Assembly (NCBI RefSeq): GCF_031846275.1
Contig: NZ_JAVRIB010000016.1
Coordinates: 7,918 to 71,917 of the forward strand
Direction of reading: 5' to 3'
Source of the DNA: Spectribacter hydrogenoxidans
GTDB lineage: Bacteria; Pseudomonadota; Gammaproteobacteria; Nevskiales; Salinisphaeraceae
DNA length: 64,000 nucleotides
Position numbers and translations under genes: made by a program. Position 1 is the stretch's first letter, and each line of letters opens with the position of its first letter. Shown here one piece after another: positions 44,651 through 52,914 of this stretch. The notes beneath the pieces are model-generated. The model was not told the DNA's origin and did not search any database. It worked only from the letters and a program-made list of their open reading frames with translations.

Positions 44651-45324
44651 CGGCATTCGCACCGATTCTCGCCGCGGCGGTGGCCCGTGCCGGCGATGAG
44701 GCCGCCCTGCGGGCTGACCTGAAACAGCCCGAGCCGCCCGAGGGGCTGGCAATGGTGGGCGACGATCGCTACCTGTCGCTGATGACCCGACGAATCTTCC
44801 GGGCCGGCCTGCAGCACCGCATGGTGGATGCCCGCTGGCCGGCGTTCGAAGCCGCGTTTGCGGGTTTCGATCTCGACCAGACATCGGCGCTGGACGACGC
44901 CGACATCAAGCGGCTGACGCAGGACGAATCCCTGATCCGGCATCCGCGCAAGCTGGCAGCGGTGCGCAGCAACGCCATCGCCATGCAGGCGATCCGCGAG
45001 GAGTTCGGCAGTTTCGGCGTCTGGCTGGCCCGCTGGCCGGAGGACGAGATCGTGGACCTCTGGTTCGAGCTGAATCAGCGCTTTTCCCAGCTGGGCGGCA
45101 ATTCCGGCCCGGCATTCCTGCGCATGGCCGGCAAGGATACCTTCCTGCTCACAGACTGGGTGACCGCCGGCCTGCGCCAGTGGCAGGCGCACCCGGGGCC
45201 GTTCAAGTCGAAGACCGCGCAGCGCGAGGTACAGGCCATCTTCAACGACTGGGCGGCGGAAACCGACGAGCCCCTGAGTCTGCTCAGCCAGATCCTGTCG
45301 CGCAGCATCGGCGAACTGGACTGA
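44647..45324 (+). CDS. DNA-3-methyladenine glycosylase I (Tag)-like protein
   Basis: 225 residues from GTG 44647, coupled to the acyltransferase. Tag-superfamily pattern: LSLMTRRIFRAGLQHRMV, AFEAAFAGFD, LIRHPRKLAAVRSNAIAM. The Cys/His zinc ligands of classical E. coli Tag are not visible, so this belongs to the divergent branch. Base-excision repair of alkylated DNA is the family role; activity is uncertain. Confidence 0.75.
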   Translation: MTAFAPILAAAVARAGDEAALRADLKQPEPPEGLAMVGDDRYLSLMTRRIFRAGLQHRMVDARWPAFEAAFAGFDLDQTSALDDADIKRLTQDESLIRHPRKLAAVRSNAIAMQAIREEFGSFGVWLARWPEDEIVDLWFELNQRFSQLGGNSGPAFLRMAGKDTFLLTDWVTAGLRQWQAHPGPFKSKTAQREVQAIFNDWAAETDEPLSLLSQILSRSIGELD

Positions 45325-45328
45325 TCCC

Positions 45329-45952
45329 GTGCGGTTTGGCCTGATCGCGTTCCTGCTGACGCTGGTCGGTTGCACCGAATCCGCCGAGGAGGCCGCCGGC
45401 CGCCTGCAGTACGCCTGTCCGGGGCAGATGTTCTCGGTGCAGCCGGTCGCGTCGGACCGCGTCGTCCTCGAACGGGATCGGACTCGCTGGTCACTGCCCG
45501 CCGTTCGTTCGGCCTCCGGCGCGCGCTACGCGGCCGACGAGGTCGAGTTCTGGGACAAGGGCCGTATCGAAGCGATGATCACGGTGGATGGCACTACCCA
45601 CGCCCCTTGCATACTAACGTCGCCGCTGCCGGACGCCGGCAATCACTGGCGGCTGCAGGGCAACGAACCGGCCTGGATGGTGCGCCTCCGGGACGGGCAG
45701 GGCGCACAGCGCCTGCAGTTCGTGTTCGGCATCGGTGAACCGACGGTGGTGCAGACCGACTCCATCGAGCATCGCCGGACAACCGACGGCACCCGGATTT
45801 ATGTGGCACCGTCGGCCGATCTCGAGATTCGCCTGCGAGCTGACACCTGCCGTAACAGCATGAGCGGTGAGCGCCATGCATGGATGGCCGAGGTAATCTG
45901 GCAGGATCAAACGCTTCGGGGCTGCGGCGACCGACAGGAAGGCGATTCATGA
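45329..45952 (+). CDS. Lipoprotein with MliC-like domain and COG3650-type domain
   Basis: 207 residues, GTG start at 45329, 5 nt after the glycosylase gene. Lipobox LTLVGC puts the lipidated Cys at 15. Residues about 27-92 resemble MliC (YACPGQMFSVQPV ... VEFWDKGRIEAMITVDG), a C-type lysozyme inhibitor fold. Residues about 108-205 (WRLQGNEPAWMVRL) resemble a COG3650-type domain. Probably an outer-membrane lipoprotein protecting peptidoglycan. The stop overlaps the next ATG. Confidence 0.75.
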   Translation: MRFGLIAFLLTLVGCTESAEEAAGRLQYACPGQMFSVQPVASDRVVLERDRTRWSLPAVRSASGARYAADEVEFWDKGRIEAMITVDGTTHAPCILTSPLPDAGNHWRLQGNEPAWMVRLRDGQGAQRLQFVFGIGEPTVVQTDSIEHRRTTDGTRIYVAPSADLEIRLRADTCRNSMSGERHAWMAEVIWQDQTLRGCGDRQEGDS

Positions 45953-46602
45953 TCGGAATGGCGTTGTTATCAGTTTCAAAGTCGTCGGCGGCGCGGCGCT
46001 TGCGGCGGGCTGAAGCCCGCCCTGCAGAAGGCAGGCTGGCGCCCGCCGGGCCGGCTTCGGCCGGCCTCATGTTTGGCGCCCCTGCCAGGTTGTTCGGCGC
46101 CTGCGCACTGGCGATGCTTCCGGCCATCACCATCGCCGCACCGAACGTCCCCATCAGCGAGTGCCTGGACGCCGCGGCCGCCGTGAAACCGGGGGAGTTC
46201 GCCAAGGTCGAGTATCTGGACCCCTCGGCCGAAGGTGTCCCGGCCTTCGTCATCGAGGTGCGAGACAACGCCGGCGGGTCCTGGGAACTCAGCTGCGATG
46301 CCCGTTCCGGTGCCATCTATGAGATCGAAAGCGAAGTGCCCGGCCCGGACGATCCCCGCTTCGCCGGTACCGCGGAGCTGACCACCGCCGACGCCGAGGC
46401 GCGGGCGCTGGCCCTGGTGCCCGGCCGGATTCTGGAAGTGGAATACGAGGTGGATGCCAACGGCGATCCGGTCTTCGAGCTGGACATCGAAGACAGCGAT
46501 GGCGTGGAACGCAAGATCGAGGTGCACGCCGTGACCGGGGAAATCCTCGAGACCTCGGTCGAGCACTGGGAAATCGGGATCGAGGCGTCGGAACGACGGT
46601 AA
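45949..46602 (+). CDS. PepSY-domain protein with repeat-encoded N-terminus
   Basis: PepSY-type beta-alpha domains (about 65-217; ARALALVPGRILEVEYEVDANG and HAVTGEILE), often inhibitory or sensory in the periplasm. ATG 45949 overlaps the previous stop (ATGA) and has AGGAAG upstream, giving 217 residues. A likely signal peptide begins only at residue 41 (MFGAPARLFGACALAML), at an ATG at 46069. The stretch between encodes hairpin repeat copy D. Translation from 46069 (177 residues) would give a normal exported protein. Confidence 0.72.
   Translation: MIGMALLSVSKSSAARRLRRAEARPAEGRLAPAGPASAGLMFGAPARLFGACALAMLPAITIAAPNVPISECLDAAAAVKPGEFAKVEYLDPSAEGVPAFVIEVRDNAGGSWELSCDARSGAIYEIESEVPGPDDPRFAGTAELTTADAEARALALVPGRILEVEYEVDANGDPVFELDIEDSDGVERKIEVHAVTGEILETSVEHWEIGIEASERR
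46004..46066. repeat. REP-like double hairpin, copy D, inside the 5' end of the PepSY gene
   Basis: GGCGGGCT and AGCCCGCC around GA (46004-46021), CCTGC pairing with GCAGG inside, then GGCCGGCT/GGCCGGCC around TC (46049-46066, one mismatch). Same architecture as copies A and C. It ends 3 nt before the internal ATG at 46069. Confidence 0.72.
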
Positions 46603-46691
46603 TGACACCGGCGCAGGCCGCGCGGCATGAACCAGAGAGCCCCTTACGGCCGATTTGCTGCGGGCGGCGACGCGGCCGCTATACTGCCGGC

Positions 46692-48191
46692 ATGGTCGGG
46701 AAAACTTCCCAGTTTCGTCACGGAAGCCCCGCGGTGTCGGCGGTGACGAGGCTTCCGGTACGGCTTCTCGGCCCGGCGGTCCTGTCACTGATCGCGGCCG
46801 GCTGCGCCACCCAGCAATACCAACCCACGCCACTTGATCCCGCCGACAACGCACAGCAGTTCCGCGACCAGCGCCTGGATTCCCCGGCGCTGGCCGATTT
46901 CGTCACCGCGCTGAATCCCGATCGCACAGACTGGCCCCCGCAGCGCTGGGATGAGAGGTCGCTGTTTCTTGCCGCGCTGTTTCATCACCCGGATTTCGCC
47001 GTCCAGCGGGCCGAATGGCGGGCCCGCCAGGCCGAGGGCGAGACTGCCGCCCGCCGTCCCCCGCCGGGCGTGCAACTGCAGACCGAATATGACACCGATC
47101 CGGAAGAGCAGGGCGCGTCGCACTGGTCCCTGGGCGGTCTGCTGAATCTGACCTTCGAGGCCCCCGGCAAGCGCGATGCCCGCATCGTCGCCGCCCGCGC
47201 CCGCATCGATGCCGCCCGCCAGCAGCTGGGTCATTCCGCCTGGCAGCTGCGCGAGCGGGTGCTGCGCCGTTACATCGAATGGCAGGACCGCAGCATGCGA
47301 GTGCGCCTGGCGTCCCTGCAGCGGCTGGCCGCCGATCAGGCCACCACGCTGCTGGTGGAACGCCAGCGCGCCGGGGTGACCGGCGGCCTGGAAGTCAGCG
47401 TGATGCGCCTGCGCGATCAGCGGGCCCGGCTGGAAGAAGTAGCCGCCCGCAACGAGGTAATCACCGCCCGCATGGGCCTGGCTGCGGCCATGGGGGTACC
47501 CACCGACGCCATCGAGGCCATTCGCAACCGTCTCGGCAAGCCGGCCGGGGACCTGCCGGCGGTGGACGAACTCCGCCTGCGCCGCAGTGCGCTGACCGGC
47601 CGCTATGACATCCAGCGGGAACTGGCTGCCTTCGCCGCGGCCGATGCCGACCTGCGCGGGGCGGTGGCGGCCCAGTATCCGGACGTGACCCTGGCGCCGG
47701 GTTTTATCTACGATCAGGGTGACGCGGTCTGGTTGCTGGAGGCCTCCTGGATGCTGTTGCTGCGCGGCTACAACGACGGCCCGATTGCCGCCGCCCGGGC
47801 GCGCCGCGATGCCGCCGCGGCCCGGTTCCGGGCGCTGCAGGCCCGGGTGATCGGGGAACTGGATCAGGCCGTGACCCATTACCGCGGCCAGCGCCGGGTG
47901 CTGGAAACCGCCAACAAGCTGCTGGCCGAGCAGCGGGATTACGAAGCGGAAGTCCGCCAGCGCCACGCCGCCGGCTATGTCGACCGCCTGAACCTGCTCA
48001 CCGCTCAGATCGAGACCCTGGCCGCCCGGCGTGCCAGGCTGGATGCCTGGCGCAATGCCCTGCTGGCCCGGGCGCGGCTGGAAACCACCGCCCAGACCAC
48101 CGTGCCGGTCCGCGATGACGATCTTCAGCTGGCCATCCGCCGCTTCGTCAACCAGTCCACCACCGACCGGCAATCGGAGTCCGGCCCATGA
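46692..48191 (+). CDS. TolC-family outer-membrane efflux lipoprotein
   Basis: 499 residues from ATG 46692, with lipobox SLIAAGC (Cys38) after a hydrophobic stretch. The body is the two-repeat helical OEP fold: long Arg/Ala-rich helices such as AARARIDAARQQLG and VTGGLEVSVMRLRDQRARLEE. Outer channel of a tripartite pump with the next two genes. The open frame extends to 46602; 46692 is preferred because it leads directly into the lipoprotein signal. Overlaps the adaptor gene by 4 nt. Confidence 0.85.
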   Translation: MVGKTSQFRHGSPAVSAVTRLPVRLLGPAVLSLIAAGCATQQYQPTPLDPADNAQQFRDQRLDSPALADFVTALNPDRTDWPPQRWDERSLFLAALFHHPDFAVQRAEWRARQAEGETAARRPPPGVQLQTEYDTDPEEQGASHWSLGGLLNLTFEAPGKRDARIVAARARIDAARQQLGHSAWQLRERVLRRYIEWQDRSMRVRLASLQRLAADQATTLLVERQRAGVTGGLEVSVMRLRDQRARLEEVAARNEVITARMGLAAAMGVPTDAIEAIRNRLGKPAGDLPAVDELRLRRSALTGRYDIQRELAAFAAADADLRGAVAAQYPDVTLAPGFIYDQGDAVWLLEASWMLLLRGYNDGPIAAARARRDAAAARFRALQARVIGELDQAVTHYRGQRRVLETANKLLAEQRDYEAEVRQRHAAGYVDRLNLLTAQIETLAARRARLDAWRNALLARARLETTAQTTVPVRDDDLQLAIRRFVNQSTTDRQSESGP

Positions 48192-49180
48192 AAACCCTTG
48201 CTGCGCTTGCCCTGGCTCTGCTGCTGATCGGTCCGGTTCACGCCGACGATGATGACGACGATCCGCCGGTGGGCGAGTACACCCCGCTACGCATGACCAT
48301 GGATGAGGAAGTCCGGACCCTGGCCGGCATCGGGCTGACCGAACTGCAGGCCGAGCGGCGCGTGCCCACCGTCACTGCCGCCGCCGAAGTGCTCAGCCTG
48401 CAGCCATTGCTGGTGGGGCAGGCGGAACTGCTGCAGGCCCGTGCCGACGTACGCGCCGCCAGCGCACGCAGCGAAGCCAGCAACGAGAATTATCAACGTC
48501 TGCGGCGGTTGCAGGGCGGCAATGCCAACGTCGCCGCCCGCGAGCTTGCCGTGGCCCGGGCCGAACAGCGCACCAACGCCGCCCGGCTGGACGCCGCCCG
48601 GGCCACGCTGGCCAGCCGCGAGGCCGGCTTCCGCGATCAGTGGGGCGACGCCCTGTTCGACTGGGCCACGGCGGAGGAGCCTCCGGCAGCCTGGCAGGCC
48701 CTGCAAACCCGCCGCCAGCTTCTGCTGCTGGTCAATCTGCCGCGGCGCGCGGGCCAGCCCGAAACCGGTGCGGCGATCGACCTGATCACCGATGACGACA
48801 CGCTGAGCGCGACCCTGATCGCCCCGGCCCCGGGTCTGGCCGCCGTCGGCAACGGCGCCACCTGGTACGCCCGCGCCGACGCCGGGCCGCTGCGCACCGG
48901 CATGCGCCTGACCGCCAGTGTGCCGGTGAACGGCACCGAACGGCGCCGCATCCGCATTCCGGCGGCGGCGGTGGTCTGGGACGCCGGCCAACCCTGGGCC
49001 TTCGTGCATGCCGGCGGCGATGATTTCGAGCGCCGTCCGGTGACCGGCCGAGCCGGACCGGGCGGCGACTGGCTGGTCGAGAATCATTTCTCGGCTGGCG
49101 ATGCGGTGGTCGTATCCGGCGCCCAGTTGATGCTGGCCCAGGAACGGCGCGCCAGCATTCCGGAAGAGGACGACGATTGA
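48188..49180 (+). CDS. Periplasmic adaptor (membrane fusion protein-like), Asp-rich ends
   Basis: 330 residues, signal peptide MKTLAALALALLLIGPVHA. The mature N-terminus is a run of six Asp and the C-terminus ends EEDDD, suggesting metal binding. A helical hairpin region (about 80-150) and a beta-barrel part (about 195-315; TGMRLTASVPVNG, IRIPAAAVVW) fit the HlyD/CusB adaptor class, but similarity is weak and assignment relies partly on position between a TolC-like and an RND gene. Confidence 0.75.
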   Translation: MKTLAALALALLLIGPVHADDDDDDPPVGEYTPLRMTMDEEVRTLAGIGLTELQAERRVPTVTAAAEVLSLQPLLVGQAELLQARADVRAASARSEASNENYQRLRRLQGGNANVAARELAVARAEQRTNAARLDAARATLASREAGFRDQWGDALFDWATAEEPPAAWQALQTRRQLLLLVNLPRRAGQPETGAAIDLITDDDTLSATLIAPAPGLAAVGNGATWYARADAGPLRTGMRLTASVPVNGTERRRIRIPAAAVVWDAGQPWAFVHAGGDDFERRPVTGRAGPGGDWLVENHFSAGDAVVVSGAQLMLAQERRASIPEEDDD

Positions 49181-49211
49181 TGGATCGCACGGCCAGGGCT
49201 GGGCAAGCCTG

Positions 49212-52200
49212 ATGCTGGGCATCCTCATCGATTTCGCCCTGCGCCTGCGCGGGGTGGTGCTGGCGCTGGCGCTGATGCTGTTTGGCTATGGCGGCTGGAT
49301 GCTGACCGAGGCCGGGCTGGACATCTTTCCGGAGTTCTCACCCAAACAGGTGGTGATCCAGACCGAATCCCCCGGCCTGACCGCCGAGCAGGTGGAAGTG
49401 CAGGTCAGCCAGCCGATCGAGAATGCCCTGGCCGGGCTGATGGGTCTGAAGCTGATCCGTTCCCAGTCCATGCAGGGGCTTTCGGTGGTCACGCTGATCT
49501 TCCAGCCGGATACCGACACCTTCCGCAACCGCCAGATCGTGGCCGAGCGCCTGGGCACAGTGGGCAACCAGCTGCCGCCCGGGGCCGAGGCCCCGGTGAT
49601 GGTGCCGCTGTCGTCATCCTCGGCCACGGTGATGACCATCGGCGTGACCTCGCCGAGCGCCTCGCTCATGGATCTGCGCGACGCGGTGGACGGCACGCTG
49701 GTGCCGCGCCTGCTGAGCGTGCCCGGAGTGGCCGATGTCAACGTGTTCGGTGGCGACATCCGCCAGCTGCAGATCCAGGTGGACCCGGATGCCCTGCGTG
49801 CCCACGGCATTTCCCTGGCCCGGGTGCGTACCGCGGCGCTGCGGGCCACGGGCGTGCGCGGCGCGGGTTTCCTGGCCAACGACAACCAGCAGCTGCCGGT
49901 GACGGTAACCGGTACGCCGCAGGCCGCCGAATCCCTGCGCGAGGTCACGCTGGCCTCGCCGGCCACCGGGCGGCGACTGCAACTGGCCGACATCGCCACC
50001 GTCGAGGAGGCCGCCGCGCCGGCCTTCGGTGCCGCCCAGATCATGGGCGAGCCGGCGGTGGTGATGATGGTGATCGGCCAGTACCAGGCCAACACCCTGA
50101 CCGTGTCCCGCGACATCGAGAATGCCCTGGATGATCTCGACGTGGTGCTGGCCGCCGACGACATCGAGTTGCACGACCACCTGTTCCGCCCCGCGGATTA
50201 CATCGAGGCCTCGTTCTCGAGCATTGCCGGTCACCTGATGGTGGGCGCCGGCTTCGTGGTGATCGTGCTGCTGGTGTTCCTGTACAACTGGCGGGCGGCG
50301 GTGATCTCGGCCCTGGCCATTCCGCTGTCGCTGCTGGGGGCCACCATTCTGCTGCTGGCCTTCGGCATCAACCTCAACGTGATGGTGCTGGGCGGGTTGG
50401 CCATCGCCCTGGGCGAGGTGGTCGACGACGCCATCATCGATACCGAGAACATCGCCCGGCGGCTGCGCGAAAACCGCGCGCTGGCACAGCCGCGGTCGTT
50501 CCTGCCGGTGATCTACGACGCCTCCATGGAGGTGCGTGGCTCGGTGGTCTACGCCACCTTCATCGTGATCCTGGCGTTCGTGCCGCTGCTGACCCTGGGC
50601 GGGGTGGCGGGGCGGCTGTTCGCGCCGCTGGGTCTGGCCTACATCCTGGCCATTCTGGTGTCACTGCTGGTAGCCCTGACCATCACCCCGGCGCTGGCAG
50701 CCATGCTGCTCACCGGCCGCCGGGAAAGCGCGGACGAGCCGCCCGTCACCCGCTGGCTGAAACCCCGCTATGAAAGGGTGCTGGCCCGCACCGAGACCCG
50801 TCCGCGGGTGGCCCTGATCGCGGCGCTGGCCGTGAGTGCCGGCGGGGTGGCCCTGCTGCCGCTGTTCGGCGGGTCGTTCCTGCCCGAACTGCGCGAAGGT
50901 CATTACATCGTTCACACCACCAGCCTGCCGGGCACCTCGTTGGAGGAATCCATCCGCCACGGCAAGCAGCTGACCGAACAGTGGCGGGAAATACCCGGTA
51001 TCCGATCGGTGTCGCAGTGGGCTGGCCGGGCGGAGCGGGGCGCCGACACCTACGGCACCCATTACAGCGAATACGAGATCGACTTCGAAAAGGGCCTGTC
51101 CGGCCCCGAGCAGCAGGAAGTCATCGACGCCCTGAACGCCGTGCTGCGGGATTTCCCCGGCATCAGCTACGAATCCAACACGTTTCTCACCGAGCGCATC
51201 GACGAAACCATTTCCGGCTACACCTCGCCGGTGGTGGTCAACATCTTCGGCCACGACCTGCCCGAGCTGGATCGCCTGGCCGCCGAGGTGGCGGACGTTA
51301 TCCGCGACGTGCCCGGCGCCGCCGAGGTGCAGGTGCGTTCCTCGGCGGACGTGCCGCTGATGAACGTCAGTCTGGACAATCAGCGTCTGGCCATGCACGG
51401 CATCCCGCCATTGGACGCGGTGGAAGCCATCCGCACCGCCTATCGAGGCGACGTGGTGGGGCATTACTACGAGGGCAATCGCCGGCGCGACGTCAACCTG
51501 ATCCTGGCCCCGGAACACCGCCGCGACCCGGCCAGCGTAGGCAACCTGCCCCTGGCCGACAGCGACGGCCGGCTGCGGCCGCTGGACGACGTGGCCCGCG
51601 TGGAACAGGTGGCCGGCCGCTACAACGTGCTGCACGAAGGCGCCCAGCGCGTACAGACCGTCACCGCCGACGTGGACGGCCGCGACCTCGCCTCGTTCTT
51701 CGACGCCCTGCGCACCCGGGTGCTGGCGGACGTGGAGTTCAGCGCCGAGACCTATCCCGAATTCACCGGCGCCGCCCTGGAACAGGCCGAAGCCCGCCGC
51801 GAACTCATCCTGCATTCACTGCTGGCCGGCGGCGGCATCCTGGTGATGATCTTCGTGGCCCTGCGCAGCGTGCGTAACGTGGCCCTGGTGCTGCTGAACC
51901 TGCCGTTTTCGCTGGTCGGCGGCGTGGTGGCCGCCTGGCTGACCGGCGGCTGGCTGTCAATCGGCTCGCTGGTGGGCTTCGTCACCCTGTTCGGCATCAC
52001 CGTGCGCAACTCCATCATGCTGGCGTCCCACTACCAGCACCTGGTAGCCGACGAGGGCCTGCCCTGGAACGCCGAAACCGCCCGCCGCGGCGCCCGCGAA
52101 CGCCTCACTGCCATCCTCGTCACCGCCCTGGTCACCGCCCTGGCCATGCTCCCCATCGCCATCGGCAGCGATAACCCCGGCCGCGAGATCATGGGGCCGA

Positions 52201-52310
52201 TGGCGGCCATTATCATTGGCGGGCTGGTATCGTCGACGGTGCTGAATCTGCTGGTTCTGCCTTCGGTACTTTTGCGGTATGGGCGGTTTGGGGCGGCGCG
52301 ATTGACCTAG
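49212..52310 (+). CDS. RND efflux transporter, heavy-metal (CusA/CzcA) type
   Basis: 1032 residues, the length of an RND inner-membrane pump: TM1 near the N-terminus, periplasmic porter loops, then TM2-6 (about 330-500) with GGLAIALGEVVDDAIIDTENIARR, and the same pattern repeated in the C half. Acidic residues in that TM4 motif are the proton relay; this form (GEVVDDAI) is closer to CusA/CzcA than to drug pumps. Probably exports a metal ion with the TolC-like protein and adaptor upstream. The metal is not predictable. A transposase remnant follows. Confidence 0.9.
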   Translation: MLGILIDFALRLRGVVLALALMLFGYGGWMLTEAGLDIFPEFSPKQVVIQTESPGLTAEQVEVQVSQPIENALAGLMGLKLIRSQSMQGLSVVTLIFQPDTDTFRNRQIVAERLGTVGNQLPPGAEAPVMVPLSSSSATVMTIGVTSPSASLMDLRDAVDGTLVPRLLSVPGVADVNVFGGDIRQLQIQVDPDALRAHGISLARVRTAALRATGVRGAGFLANDNQQLPVTVTGTPQAAESLREVTLASPATGRRLQLADIATVEEAAAPAFGAAQIMGEPAVVMMVIGQYQANTLTVSRDIENALDDLDVVLAADDIELHDHLFRPADYIEASFSSIAGHLMVGAGFVVIVLLVFLYNWRAAVISALAIPLSLLGATILLLAFGINLNVMVLGGLAIALGEVVDDAIIDTENIARRLRENRALAQPRSFLPVIYDASMEVRGSVVYATFIVILAFVPLLTLGGVAGRLFAPLGLAYILAILVSLLVALTITPALAAMLLTGRRESADEPPVTRWLKPRYERVLARTETRPRVALIAALAVSAGGVALLPLFGGSFLPELREGHYIVHTTSLPGTSLEESIRHGKQLTEQWREIPGIRSVSQWAGRAERGADTYGTHYSEYEIDFEKGLSGPEQQEVIDALNAVLRDFPGISYESNTFLTERIDETISGYTSPVVVNIFGHDLPELDRLAAEVADVIRDVPGAAEVQVRSSADVPLMNVSLDNQRLAMHGIPPLDAVEAIRTAYRGDVVGHYYEGNRRRDVNLILAPEHRRDPASVGNLPLADSDGRLRPLDDVARVEQVAGRYNVLHEGAQRVQTVTADVDGRDLASFFDALRTRVLADVEFSAETYPEFTGAALEQAEARRELILHSLLAGGGILVMIFVALRSVRNVALVLLNLPFSLVGGVVAAWLTGGWLSIGSLVGFVTLFGITVRNSIMLASHYQHLVADEGLPWNAETARRGARERLTAILVTALVTALAMLPIAIGSDNPGREIMGPMAAIIIGGLVSSTVLNLLVLPSVLLRYGRFGAARLT

Positions 52311-52422
52311 TTGAGTATTTATCCGACACCCGCTGCCCCTGAGTGGATTCAGGGGCGGCGGCCACCGGGGTCTCCGATAGACTCTTTGTTACCACACATC
52401 GAGTTAGCAAGGAGGGTCCCCG

Positions 52423-52596
52423 ATGACCACCGAATCACAGCGTACCAAGCGCAAGCTGTCGTTGTTGCAGTTGGCCGAGGAGCTGGGCAATGTCTCCAAG
52501 GCCTGCCAGATCATGGGCTATCACCGCGACACGTTTTACGAGGTCCAGAAGGCCTTCAAGGTCGCCACCGCGTTGGCCCGCCGACCGCACTCCTGA
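52423..52596 (+). pseudogene. IS481-family transposase remnant, N-terminal fragment
   Basis: 57 codons, MTTESQRTKRKLSLLQLAEE then LGNVSKACQIMGYHRDTFYE, the helix-turn-helix start of an IS481-type transposase (normally over 300 residues). GGAGG precedes the ATG. The catalytic DDE core is absent; the sequence runs straight into a SulP fragment. The 112 bp between the RND stop and this start probably contain the IS left end, including a GCCCCTGA...TCAGGGGC hairpin. Confidence 0.8.
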
Positions 52597-52662
52597 TTGC
52601 CTTCTGGCTCGACGACGTCCGTCGCCGAAGCAACCCCGTTTTCTCTGGAGAAAAGTACCTGG

Positions 52663-52800
52663 ATGATCCCCCCGGCCGTGTTCCGAATCAATGTTCTCAG
52701 CGGCCTGACGGTTGCGCTCGCAATGGTGCCGGAGGCGGTGGCCTTTGCCCTGGTGGCGCAGGTGTCGCCGCTCACCGGGCTTTATGTCAATGGAGTCTGA
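52663..52800 (+). pseudogene. SulP-family anion transporter remnant, N-terminal piece
   Basis: INVLSGLTVALAMVPEAVAF then ALVAQVSPLTGLYV is the first transmembrane region of a SulP (sulfate permease) protein. After LYV the frame runs into TCAATGGAGTCTGA and stops. A second SulP piece lies at 55508-55579. The gene was split and its middle lost. Confidence 0.78.
52787..52800 (+). repeat. 14-bp direct repeat, left copy
   Basis: TCAATGGAGTCTGA, identical to 55259-55272. The two copies bracket the amidase-LuxR cassette. The sequence appears to be the outer end of the IS3-type remnant. Confidence 0.8.
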
Positions 52801-52914
52801 TCCCTTTGATTTTTGATTTCTCGCGCCCCATGTCCCCTTTTTTTGGTTACTTGCGGCCTCCCATAGCCCTGGCCAGGATTCAGTGCCATGGATCGGTATA
52901 AACGGAGTCCGGCG

